A DNA stretch of 44,610 nucleotides from Fimbriiglobus sp. (GTDB lineage Bacteria > Planctomycetota > Planctomycetia > Gemmatales > Gemmataceae). The notes beneath the pieces are model-generated. The model did no database searches. It was given only the letters and a program-made list of their open reading frames with translations, and was not told the origin of the DNA. The DNA lies in NCBI GenBank assembly GCA_022841795.1, contig JALHQU010000033.1, positions 1 through 44,610 on the forward strand, given 5' to 3'. Below, piece after piece: positions 8,430 to 16,470 of this stretch. The position numbers were made by a program, and so were the translations under genes. Positions within the stretch are counted from its first letter, which is position 1. Each line of letters opens with the position of its first letter.

Positions 8430-8509
8430 CGCCCCAGCCGCACCGATGGCGGCAAATCTGTCGCCGTCTGGTACAGCGAATTCGGCACATCGCACCCGAC
8501 CGAGTAGCG

Positions 8510-8767
8510 GTGTGCCTGGGCTTTCTGATCGGGCTCTCGACGGAGTGGCAGAGACGGTACTTCTACCTCGTGGTCACCTACGCGTGTCCGGGACCGAACT
8601 CCGTCTCGCGGACGTTCGAGGCGAGCTTCGCCCGGTTGCAACACACCGCGACGGGCCGGTTCAACCCGGCCTGCACGCGGCACAGCGGGAAGTGGCACGA
8701 GCCATTCACCGGGCGGAAGGACCAGCACCCGCAGAACAAGCCGGAATCCCGAACGCTGCCGGGGTGA
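8510..8767 (+). CDS. Small hypothetical protein, possibly decayed
   Basis: 85 codons from GTG 8510 to TGA 8765-8767. The middle (FEASFARLQHTATGRFNPACTRHSGKWHE) has the look of a small conserved unit in which a beta strand leads to a histidine-glycine-x-tryptophan turn, but the ends look degenerate. It converges on the alpha/beta hydrolase gene with nine bases between stops. No clear RBS. It could be a real small protein, a remnant, or chance. Confidence 0.35.
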   Translation: MCLGFLIGLSTEWQRRYFYLVVTYACPGPNSVSRTFEASFARLQHTATGRFNPACTRHSGKWHEPFTGRKDQHPQNKPESRTLPG

Positions 8768-8776
8768 ACCGGCAGA

Positions 8777-9619
8777 TCACTTCTTCTGTTCGAGGGCCGC
8801 GGCGAAGAACTTGACCACCGGGGCCACGTCCGTGAGGCCGTGCGGGTGGTGGTCCTGACCGGGCTTCACCACCCGCTCGACCGGCCCGCCGAGTTCCTTG
8901 TAGCGGTCGAAGACCAGTTCCGAGTTCTCGGCGTGCGGCACCACCGTGTCCTTGTCGCCGTACACGAGCAACAGCGGGATCTTGGCCTTCGCCAGCGGCT
9001 TCAGGTTGTCCACCGGGTTCAGTTTGTACGGGGTGGCCTCGGCATCCGACTTGAAGTCGTACGCCGCGAGCAGCTTCTTCCACTCGGCCTCCGATCCTTT
9101 GCCGGTGCCGAGCTTCTTCGGCGTCCCGCCCGGCCAGCTCTTGAAGTCGCACACCGCGTTGTCGAGGTACACGGCGAGCGTCTTGTCCGGGTGGGCCGCC
9201 GCCCAGTTCATGCAGTACAGCCCGCCGCGAGACAGCCCGATCAGCCCCGGCTTCGCGTGCAGGCCGTAATCCGTGCTCATCGCCGCGTGGAATGCCCCCC
9301 ACTGCTTCACCGCTTTGGGAGAACCGAACAGGTCCGGCACCCTCACGTACGCGAGGTGCCAGCCGGCCTTCACAAGGGCCACATCGCAGTCGGCGAACGC
9401 CCCGAAGAACTCGCCCCGCCACACCCACGGCCGCCCCGGCAGCGGCTTCTCCGGCACCACCACCGTGGCGGCCAACTCACCCACCTTGAAGTCGTGCTTG
9501 GCGAACCCGTTCCACTTCGTCGGCGTGCCGGGGAACGGCTTCGGGTCCGCGGCCCGTGCCCCGTGCGGCACCACGAACGTGAGGAACGCGGCGAGAACCA
9601 ATGAGGTGCGTGCGGTCAT
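8777..9619 (-). CDS. Secreted alpha/beta hydrolase
   Basis: 280 residues. A signal peptide (1-23, ending AARA-like before ADPKPFP) is followed by an alpha/beta-hydrolase fold. The nucleophile elbow is GLSRGG with Ser130, the acid is probably Asp224 in VYGDKDTVVP, and the catalytic histidine is in DHHPHG (257-260). The C-terminal layout resembles prolyl-oligopeptidase-type or dienelactone hydrolase-like esterases. The frame is open upstream of ATG 9619, but only this start gives a signal peptide. It is divergent from the polysaccharide deacetylase gene with about 78 bases between them, so the two may share a control region. Substrate unknown. Confidence 0.8.
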   Translation of the reverse strand: MTARTSLVLAAFLTFVVPHGARAADPKPFPGTPTKWNGFAKHDFKVGELAATVVVPEKPLPGRPWVWRGEFFGAFADCDVALVKAGWHLAYVRVPDLFGSPKAVKQWGAFHAAMSTDYGLHAKPGLIGLSRGGLYCMNWAAAHPDKTLAVYLDNAVCDFKSWPGGTPKKLGTGKGSEAEWKKLLAAYDFKSDAEATPYKLNPVDNLKPLAKAKIPLLLVYGDKDTVVPHAENSELVFDRYKELGGPVERVVKPGQDHHPHGLTDVAPVVKFFAAALEQKK

Positions 9620-9697
9620 GCGGTTCCCCGGTGAAGCCGACGGCGGAGCGGGGTATAGTCTACGCACCGCTCGCCCGACCCTCTGCCCCGGTGCCCC

Positions 9698-11425
9698 GTG
9701 AGCCGACGCCTCGCCGCCCTGACCGTGCTGCTGTCTCTCGCCGCCCCGGCCCCGGCACTGGACCCGATCCCGGACAAGCTGGTGGTGCTCACCTTCGACG
9801 ACGCCAGCAAGTCGCACCACAGCGTCGCCCGCCCGCTCCTGCTCAAGCACAAGTTCGGGGCCACGTTCTTCGTCACCGAGGGGTGGGACTTCGCCTCGAA
9901 CAAGAAGGACTACATGACGTGGGCGGAGATCGCCGAGCTGCACAAGGATGGTTTCGAGATCGGCAACCACACGATCGACCACAAGGGCGTGACAGACAAG
10001 ACGGTCCGCGACCTACCGGCCCAGCTCAAGGCGATCAACGCTCGGTGCAAGGAGCACGGCATCCCGCAGCCGGTCAGCTTCGCCTACCCCGGCAATTCGA
10101 TCACGAAGGAGGCGTTGCCGGTGCTGACGGACTTGGGAATCAAGTTCGCCCGCCGCGGGGGCAGCCCCGAGCACCCGTACAAGGACGGCCGCGGGTTCGC
10201 GTACGAGCCCGGCCTCGACCACCCGCTGCTGGTGCCCACCGCCGGCGACGCCCGGCCGACGTGGACGCTCGACGACCTGAAAGCCGCCGTCTCGCAGGCC
10301 CGTGGTGGCAAGATCGCGGTGTTGCAGTTCCACGGCGTGCCCGACACCGCCCACGACTGGGTGACCACCAAGAAGGAGCAATTCGAGGCGTTCGTGAAGT
10401 ACCTCGCGGACGAGAAGTACACGGTCATCGCCATGCGTGATCTGGCCAAGTACGTCGATCCGGCGGTGGTGCCGTCGGACCCGTTCGGGGTGATCGAGGA
10501 CCGCAAGAAGTTGGTCGAGGCGAAGCGGGACGGGAACAATAGCCGCCCGGCGAAGGGCGACGACGAGCTGCGGTACTGGCTGGACAACGCCCTCGTGCGG
10601 CACCGCTACACGCCGACCGAGGCCGGAGCGGCACTCGGCCTGACCGCCGACGAGGTGACCGCGGCGGCGAAGCGGCTCGGCGTCGACCCGACGAAGCCAC
10701 CCAAGCGAGAGGCCGGCGATCCGATTCAAGTGCTGCCGTATCCGGGCGGGCGGCACCCGCGGACGGGCTTCCGCGACGGGGCCATCCGCCCGCAGCGGGA
10801 GACGAAGGCGAGCGTGTTCGCCCCGTGGGCCGGCGGCGGGTACGCGGTCGCCGACACGCCCGAGGCCGTGTGGTTCGAGCCGGCCCCGAAGAAGCCGGAA
10901 CTGCTGTACCTGGCCCACACGCACGTGCCGACGACGTGGGACCGGCAGAAGGTGACGCTCGACCCGCTGGAGTGGACGCGGCACAAGAACGGCTCGCTCA
11001 CACTGGAACGCAAGCTGCCGAACAAGGTGACGCTGGCGTCGAAGGTGGTGCCGGGCAAGGACGGCGTGCGGATGACGTTCGCGGTCACCAACGGTTCGAC
11101 CGAGAAGTTGACCGGGCTGCGGGTGCAGATGTGCGTGATGCTCGCCGGGCTGACCGGGTTCGACAAGCTCACGAACGAGAACAAGGTGTTCGCGTCGCCG
11201 TTCGCCGCGTGCAAGGACGCGACGGGCAAACGGTGGATTATCACCGGCTGGGAGCGGTGCGGGCGGGCGTGGGGCAACCCGCCGTGCCCGTGCCTGCACG
11301 CCGACCCGGTGGTCGAGGACTGCCCGTCGGGCGAGACGCGGTCCGCCCGCGGCTGGCTGTCCTTCTACGAGGGCACCGACATCGACGCGGAGCTAAAGCG
11401 GCTGAAGGTCGTCGCGTTCGAGTGA
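9698..11425 (+). CDS. Secreted polysaccharide deacetylase with large C-terminal domain
   Basis: 575 residues from GTG 9698. A short signal peptide (about 1-20) precedes a NodB-type deacetylase domain (about 25-250). VVLTFDDAS gives the catalytic/metal Asp34-Asp35, and GNHTIDH supplies the two metal-ligand histidines (91 and 95). FAYPGNS is the next family motif and LQFHGV the last. It removes acetyl groups from a sugar polymer, probably outside the cytoplasm. A short helical segment (about 285-330, with TPTEAGAALGLTADEV resembling a helix-turn-helix) and a beta-rich C-terminal domain with several cysteines follow. These parts are unusual for the family and may bind carbohydrate. A strong hairpin follows the stop. 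Confidence 0.85.
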   Translation: MSRRLAALTVLLSLAAPAPALDPIPDKLVVLTFDDASKSHHSVARPLLLKHKFGATFFVTEGWDFASNKKDYMTWAEIAELHKDGFEIGNHTIDHKGVTDKTVRDLPAQLKAINARCKEHGIPQPVSFAYPGNSITKEALPVLTDLGIKFARRGGSPEHPYKDGRGFAYEPGLDHPLLVPTAGDARPTWTLDDLKAAVSQARGGKIAVLQFHGVPDTAHDWVTTKKEQFEAFVKYLADEKYTVIAMRDLAKYVDPAVVPSDPFGVIEDRKKLVEAKRDGNNSRPAKGDDELRYWLDNALVRHRYTPTEAGAALGLTADEVTAAAKRLGVDPTKPPKREAGDPIQVLPYPGGRHPRTGFRDGAIRPQRETKASVFAPWAGGGYAVADTPEAVWFEPAPKKPELLYLAHTHVPTTWDRQKVTLDPLEWTRHKNGSLTLERKLPNKVTLASKVVPGKDGVRMTFAVTNGSTEKLTGLRVQMCVMLAGLTGFDKLTNENKVFASPFAACKDATGKRWIITGWERCGRAWGNPPCPCLHADPVVEDCPSGETRSARGWLSFYEGTDIDAELKRLKVVAFE

Positions 11426-11450
11426 CGGGTTATACCCTTTCGATCATCTG

Positions 11451-11486
11451 AACGTGGTGCGAAGGGTGCCGCCCTCGCACCACGTT
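11451..11486. terminator. Hairpin after the deacetylase gene
   Basis: AACGTGGTGCG (11451-11461) pairs with CGCACCACGTT (11476-11486). The stem continues as AGGG/CCCT around a bulged A, with a 5-base loop. It begins 25 bases after the stop. No T-run follows, so it may act as a transcript-stabilising or Rho-assisted terminator. Confidence 0.5.
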
Positions 11487-11551
11487 CCTGTACGCAAACG
11501 CTGACCGGCACGGCGGAGCGGTCTCATCGACCCGTTCGACGGACGACACAC

Positions 11552-11617
11552 GCCCCGACACGTCCACGCCATCCGGCGGAACTCCTTCTCCACACGATGG
11601 CGTGGACGTGTCGGGGC
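11552..11617. repeat. Perfect 21-bp inverted repeat
   Basis: The 21 bases at 11552-11572 are the exact reverse complement of 11597-11617, with a 24-base spacer. It sits between converging genes, 65 bases downstream of the previous hairpin and 48 bases from the end of the leftward gene. It can form a very stable hairpin in either transcript. Confidence 0.7.
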
Positions 11618-11664
11618 ACGTTGCCGGGTGCTGTTGGGCGGGTTCTCCCCGAGGGGTAGGGGCG

Positions 11665-12423
11665 TCAGGAGTCGGCCTCACTGGGACGGAGGGCGGCGAA
11701 TTCGGGGAGCCAAAGGTACCTCTGTGCCTCCTTTTGCCTCATGATCGCCCGGCACCGTTCCGGGTTCGACGCTTTGAGCCGCACGAGCCAGTCGCCCCGG
11801 CGGTCTCGCATCAGGCGAGCGACGGCCCTCGCCGCCACCGTCTCGGACTTCGCGTGGAAGGCTCGCCGCCACGCGGCCAGTTCGCATGGGAAGGTGCCGA
11901 GCGTTGCGAGCACCATCCACGTGCGTCCGCGGTCCAGAGCGGAACGAAGAGACTCGGGGTTCTGCTTCTCCAGCACGATGCGGTACGCGTAGCGGACCGG
12001 AGCCCTCTTCAGGCTCGCCCCGTAGTATCTCATACATCTCGACGTGTACGGATCGGGATAGAGTTCGACTACGCGTTCGAGCGGACTGCCGGGGTACACC
12101 CGTGCGACGACTCCGTTGCACCGGCGGACGGCACACCAGTCCCGCCCGGCCACCAGCGGTACCTCCTCGTTTGCGACCGGAACGCGATCCGGGATGACAC
12201 CGGGAGCGGCCAGGTCCGCGATCAGGTCCGCACGAGCGTCGTCGCGGTCCCGCAGCCAGTCGGCCAGGATCCCCGTGACCGAAGCGTTCCGCATCGCGGC
12301 GTACGCCAGAGCCAGCAGGTCCGGGTGATCGTCCGCAACCGTCAACCGCCCGACGCCCGGCACCTCTCGGGCCGCCGCACCGCTCCCGTCGCTCCCGACC
12401 AATGTGTTCGTCTCGTTTGCCAC
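11665..12423 (-). CDS. Hypothetical protein
   Basis: 252 residues from GTG 12423, with GGGGAG about seven bases upstream. It is soluble and mixed alpha/beta, with a conserved-looking core (DWCAVRRCNGVVARVYPGSP, then KRAPVRYAYRIVLEKQNPES) and a basic helical C-terminus (ARAVARLMRDRRGDWLVRLK). I recognise no family. It lies 82 bases downstream of the DUF123 gene on the same strand, so the two may be co-transcribed. The coding frame is well supported by its length and GC pattern. Confidence 0.65.
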   Translation of the reverse strand: MANETNTLVGSDGSGAAAREVPGVGRLTVADDHPDLLALAYAAMRNASVTGILADWLRDRDDARADLIADLAAPGVIPDRVPVANEEVPLVAGRDWCAVRRCNGVVARVYPGSPLERVVELYPDPYTSRCMRYYGASLKRAPVRYAYRIVLEKQNPESLRSALDRGRTWMVLATLGTFPCELAAWRRAFHAKSETVAARAVARLMRDRRGDWLVRLKASNPERCRAIMRQKEAQRYLWLPEFAALRPSEADS

Positions 12424-12505
12424 GTCTGTTCTCCCCGTCGTAGTTGGTGTCAGCCGGTCGGGCCGGCGTAATTCCTCGCGTCGCCTCGGTGGGCGACGTG
12501 CGACA

Positions 12506-13819
12506 TCACTCCGGCCACCCGTGACCGCACCAGTTCTTCACCACGACCTCGTTGATCGGGGCGTGCCCCGGCATCGCCGTCGCCACCCGCCGCCGGAAGG
12601 CCGCGAGCGAAGGTACGGCGTCGAACCGGAACAAGTGGGCGTCTGCCGACGGGTTGTCGTTGCCGCCGAACCGGGCCGCCGGGCACGACGCCTCCGGCAG
12701 TTCGGCCAGCAGGTCCGCCCAGTCGAACTCGACGTGCCGCCGCTCGTGCGTCCACCACACGGCGGCCGGCGTGCACCGCGGCTTCAGCCAGTCGATGTTC
12801 CACCTCTTCGGCGTGTCCGTGGTGAGGTGCCGGTTGGTGCGTGCCCGCACCCCGCCGCCCCCGAACGCACTCCCGAGGTAGGCGTACCAACCGGCCGGGA
12901 AGTCGAACGTGCCGAGGGCACCGACGCGGAGCCGGGTCGCGGCCTTCGGCAGGCGGAAGAACGTGACGTAGGTGCCGAACACCCCCGACGGGCCGGTGAG
13001 CCCAACGTGCGAACCGGCCCGAATGATGCCGAGGAACCGATTCGCGGACTCGGCCAGCACCCGGTTGCGATCAAGTACCGCCCGCCCTTCGGTAACGGTG
13101 GGCGGGGCCTCGCGGAGCACCCGCGGCAACTCGCGGGCGTTCTTCTCGGCCACCCCGCGAACCGAGGCCAGCTGCCAGAGTGCGGCCTTCGCATCGAACG
13201 GGGCCGGCTCGCTCCGCTCCTTCCAATGGGTCCGCGGCATCCGGTCGCTCGCCCGACCGCCGGCCGCCCGTACCGCCTTCGAGTCCGTGCGGCAGGCGGT
13301 CACGATCCGTTTCAGGTCCGCTTCGAGCCGGGCCAGCACGTCGTCGTCCGGCCACTTGGCCCTCGGCGTGAAGAGCAGACGGTCGGCTATGGCGTCCAGC
13401 GTGCCGGCGGTGCGGGCCTGGCGGCCGTGCACCTCGGCGTAGCCGTGCGTGTCGAACGGCGGGTCGATGCCCGATGGCGGTTTCCCGAACGGGTCGCGGT
13501 CAATCCGCACCTGGGCGAGGGCGTACCGCTGTCGCTCGGCGTGCGTGTTGGCGATCTGCATCACCACCTTCAACGGTAGCCGCGGGTATCCCTCCAGCAA
13601 CGCTGTCTTGGCGTCGGGACCGCAGTTCGCGGCGATCAGCTCCACCGCGGCGGCGAACCGGGCGGCGTGTCGGACGTGCTCGGGGGCGGTGCCGAACTCG
13701 TCGGCCACGGCCTTCCAGGTGGCGGCCTTCTTCTGGGCGGTTGTCAGCTCGGCCCGGCGGGCCGCGTACCGGCGGCCGACGCGGTACAAGTCGGTCTTCA
13801 ACTCGGGTAACGGGTTCAT
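12506..13819 (-). CDS. DUF123 (GIY-YIG superfamily) nuclease-domain protein with large N-terminal region
   Basis: 437 residues. The C-terminal ~130 match the DUF123 family: GTYVTFFRLPKA, FPAGWYAYLGSAFGGGGVRA, RHLTTDTPKRWNIDWLK and SADAHLFRF. DUF123 belongs to the GIY-YIG nuclease superfamily and usually stands alone. Here about 300 residues precede it: a helical start (TAQKKAATWKAVADEFGTAP looks like a helix-turn-helix) and a region ending with AVRGVAEKNARELPRVL-like helices, which suggests DNA binding. ATG 13819 is chosen for its GGAGAG site over the longer frame to 13879. A DNA-processing role is plausible inference. Confidence 0.75.
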   Translation of the reverse strand: MNPLPELKTDLYRVGRRYAARRAELTTAQKKAATWKAVADEFGTAPEHVRHAARFAAAVELIAANCGPDAKTALLEGYPRLPLKVVMQIANTHAERQRYALAQVRIDRDPFGKPPSGIDPPFDTHGYAEVHGRQARTAGTLDAIADRLLFTPRAKWPDDDVLARLEADLKRIVTACRTDSKAVRAAGGRASDRMPRTHWKERSEPAPFDAKAALWQLASVRGVAEKNARELPRVLREAPPTVTEGRAVLDRNRVLAESANRFLGIIRAGSHVGLTGPSGVFGTYVTFFRLPKAATRLRVGALGTFDFPAGWYAYLGSAFGGGGVRARTNRHLTTDTPKRWNIDWLKPRCTPAAVWWTHERRHVEFDWADLLAELPEASCPAARFGGNDNPSADAHLFRFDAVPSLAAFRRRVATAMPGHAPINEVVVKNWCGHGWPE

Positions 13820-14209
13820 TTCGTAGCTCTCTCCGTCAACGCGGTCGCCCGGAGGCGACCGTTCCTCGCGGCGGTTCACCGCGAGAGCTTCTCGTCCGCT
13901 CCCACCGATGCGGGGAACGGAACGACGGGACGCGGGGCTTCACGCCACGGGTCCGATTTCGGAACGAACTGTGAGGGTTCGGTAAGAGGTGCCCGGCCCT
14001 TCGCACGGTGCCGGGTGCTTCGGAAGGACGGGGCCGGGTTCGTGGCTCACGGTGAGCCGCCCTGCGGGCCGCCGTCTCTTCACTTCCCCGGCCGCACGGG
14101 ACCGGGCACGTCGTCAGGCGGGACGGTGTGTCCCGCCGTCGAGAAAAGTCGACTGTCATCGGTCGGAGCCGGGTCGCAACCCGACACGGCCCCGCCCTCG
14201 CTCACCCCC
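13820..14209. other. Intergenic region with a hairpin at 14116-14136
   Basis: No convincing gene. GGCGGGAC (14116-14123) pairs perfectly with GTCCCGCC (14129-14136) around a 5-base loop. This hairpin lies downstream of the leftward gene 14210-14989 and may end its transcript. The rest is probably the promoter region of the DUF123 gene. Confidence 0.5.
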
Positions 14210-14989
14210 TCAACACAGGCCCATCACGCCTTCGAGTTGCTTCCGCAACTCGTAGCGTTGCTCTTCCTCCGCCCGCCGGCGTTCGTCGTCCAGCACCCCG
14301 ACGATGTGTTCCAGCACCTCCTCCGAAGGTGCCTCCCGGCGGAGCCACGCCAGTTCCGCCTCGAACCGCTCGAACTCCAACCGCTCACCGTTCGGTGAGC
14401 ACGCACGAACCGCCCACATCCAGTGGCCGAGGAGAAGGGGCCGGCCGTTGCCCATTGGGGCGGCCACGGCCGCAGCGAAGTAGGGCCAGAGCTCGTCGTT
14501 ACAGTAGCTGAACCAAGCCAGCCACTCTGCCCGGCCGACGCTCCCCAGTTCCGGCACCCGCGACGCGAGTTCCGCCACCCCGTTGGGGCCGTACGTGAAC
14601 CCGCACTCCCTCACCCGTTGAATCTCGCGGCCGGCAGCGAGGTAGGCGGCGAGCCGCTCTTCCGGGGTCATGGTCTCCGAGCCGACGAACAGGTCCGCGA
14701 TCTTTTTCGCCGCCTTGCCGGTGGCCCGTTGCCACTTTTTCTCGTCCTTTTCGGCTTCCTTCTTCTGCTCCCTGTCGAGCCACTTCATGTGACTCTCCAT
14801 CCGCTTCGTGAAGCGATCGATCCGCTTCTCGTACCCCTTCTCGTCGCTCCCCGCCCGTTTCCTGTCCCCCTTCCTCTTCAGCTGCTGATCTTGGACGGCT
14901 GCCGACGTTGCGGGCTCCTTGATCCGGGTCGTGCCGGGGGCGTCTTCGTTGTCGAGCGTCAGGTCGTTGGTTTTCTTCGCTTTGGCCAT
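14210..14989 (-). CDS. Highly charged helical protein of unknown function
   Basis: 259 residues. The first ~110 are lysine/glutamate-rich and probably coiled-coil or disordered (MAKAKKTNDLTLDNED..., DREQKKEAEKDEKKWQRATG). The middle is more globular (RAEWLAWFSYCNDELWPYFA). The C-terminus is again helical and charged (EVLEHIVGVLDDERRRAEEE). ATG 14989 has GAGG five bases upstream. No family recognised. It is flanked by gaps of 390 and about 600 bases, so it is probably its own transcription unit. Confidence 0.65.
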   Translation of the reverse strand: MAKAKKTNDLTLDNEDAPGTTRIKEPATSAAVQDQQLKRKGDRKRAGSDEKGYEKRIDRFTKRMESHMKWLDREQKKEAEKDEKKWQRATGKAAKKIADLFVGSETMTPEERLAAYLAAGREIQRVRECGFTYGPNGVAELASRVPELGSVGRAEWLAWFSYCNDELWPYFAAAVAAPMGNGRPLLLGHWMWAVRACSPNGERLEFERFEAELAWLRREAPSEEVLEHIVGVLDDERRRAEEEQRYELRKQLEGVMGLC

Positions 14990-15592
14990 TCGGTCCTCAC
15001 GAGTCGTGTTTACACGAGCCTCCCGCGGGAGTGCTCGTGACTTCGACCGGCGAGCGGTGGGCACCAACTGGAATGGTGCCATCGCCGGGTTCCGATGTTG
15101 GCGGAGCCGGTCAGATCTTCAAATCGTCGGTGGTTGACACCCGAGGGCGAATGGCCCTTGGGTGGTGCGGCGATCCTGGGGCCGCTGTCGGGGCAGATGC
15201 CCGACGGATGAGATGGGTCTACTCGGGACAACAATCAGGCCGTCGTGGCCTGTTAGGGTGCCCCCATCTTTCTTCTCGACCAGAGCGTCAGTGAGTCGCG
15301 GTCGGTATCGAGACAACCCCGGCGAGGGCACAACCCGTCGCCGGTAGAAAAAACTATAACCGGGTGCCGCGACGGATCAAGAACCAAAATGGGAAAATTC
15401 TGGCGGAGGTCATCACCACCGCTGGCGGTCGACCCGGATCGAGCTTCAGCTCGGGTACGGTCCGCGGCTGAGCCTCCAGCAAACTGATTGCGGGTCGCCC
15501 GCATCGAGGTCGGCGAGTCGGCGTGCGTGTCGAAAGTCGGGACCGCGGGGCGACCGGCCCGCGAGCCGCCCCGACCGCTCCCGGCATACGGC
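14990..15592. other. Long intergenic region with a hairpin at 15139-15163
   Basis: About 600 bases with no open frame that looks like a real gene. ACCCGAGGGC (15139-15148) can pair with GCCCTTGGGT (15154-15163) around GAATG. A short AT-rich stretch lies near 15345-15360. It may contain gene remnants or an RNA, but I cannot support either. Confidence 0.4.
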
Positions 15593-16018
15593 CTATCCCC
15601 GGTTGTACTCGGCGTAGAACTCCCGAGCCTTGGCGAGCAGTTGCCCCTCGGTCGTGTGGTGGGCGTCCACGACCACCGAGCCGATGACCTTGGCGGCCAC
15701 GTCCGGGTGGTGCTCCTTCAGGTCGGCGAGCAGCACCTCCATCGCACTGCTCTTGCCGGTGCCGCTCCCGAAGATGAGGACCTGTTCGGCACCACGCAGG
15801 GTGTTGGCGATGGCCTCGTAGAAGCTCTTCCGCTCGGGCCGACTCTTGCCGTCGGTCCACTCGTTCGCGGAGTGCAGGTGCCGGCCGAACCCGTGCGGGT
15901 CGTAGGGTTCGATCCGCTCGGGAACGGCCCCGCGGACCTCGGTGCGGTACACCTTCGCCTCGTGGTGGTCGAGGATCACGAGCAGGTGCGGGGCCTGTGC
16001 GTCGTTCGGTGTCGTCAT
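15593..16018 (-). CDS. Bacterial eRF1-domain-2-like protein (baeRF type)
   Basis: 141 residues forming one alpha/beta domain. The start HLLVILDHHEAKVYRTEV, the middle EQVLIFGSGTGKSSAMEVLL and the end KVIGSVVVDAHHTTEGQLLAKA match the layout of bacterial homologues of eukaryotic release factor eRF1 domain 2, sometimes labelled translational machinery protein. GSGTGKSS resembles a P-loop but lies where this family has a glycine-rich turn, so ATP binding should not be assumed. RBS GGAGG lies eight bases before ATG 16018. The family has been linked to ribosome rescue or ribosome-targeting conflict; the role here is unproven. Confidence 0.55.
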   Translation of the reverse strand: MTTPNDAQAPHLLVILDHHEAKVYRTEVRGAVPERIEPYDPHGFGRHLHSANEWTDGKSRPERKSFYEAIANTLRGAEQVLIFGSGTGKSSAMEVLLADLKEHHPDVAAKVIGSVVVDAHHTTEGQLLAKAREFYAEYNRG

Positions 16019-16470
16019 GGCTGAATCCTCCAGTCGCGGTTGTCGGTGGGTCGCCGCATGCGATCAAGGGGCACGACGCCCCCACCACTGATCGAACAAG
16101 GGTGATCCGGGTGGGATCGATCGGGAGCGGGTAGACGTGCGGTGCGGGCGGTACCCCGCGGCCCCATCGGAGTTATTGTATGTACCATTGTGAACGGCGT
16201 ACGAGAGACCGTGTACTCCCCCGGGCTCGTTCCAATAAACCCCAAGGCCCCCCCCCGTCAGGGTTCAGTGACTTGATCGAAACGCGATAGGACTCACCGG
16301 GGGCAATCGTGGGCTGGACGCAGGTACCCCCAGCCCCGCCTCTGAAGGAAGTTAGGCCTTTGGGAGTCACGACCCCAGAGACGAAACGGGTAGAACTTCG
16401 ACCGTGCGGCGATCGGGAAGAGTGACCCGGCGGACGCGGGCCTCGTGCGATCACGTCGACCGCCGGCGGG
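16019..16470. other. Intergenic region, no clear gene
   Basis: About 450 bases, with a local drop in GC near 16170-16260. One minus-strand stretch translates to a protein-like piece (TIAPGESYRVSIKSLN) with no start or RBS nearby. It may be a gene fragment. Nothing else supported. Confidence 0.3.

Noticed and set aside
14015-14511. Plus-strand frames around 14.0-14.5 kb
   Set aside because: Mostly antisense to the charged helical gene 14210-14989; composition is Pro/Arg-rich with no RBS.
15593-16018. GSGTGKSS as a Walker A P-loop
   Set aside because: No Walker B or ATPase fold follows in a 141-residue protein, and the stretch fits the eRF1-like fold.
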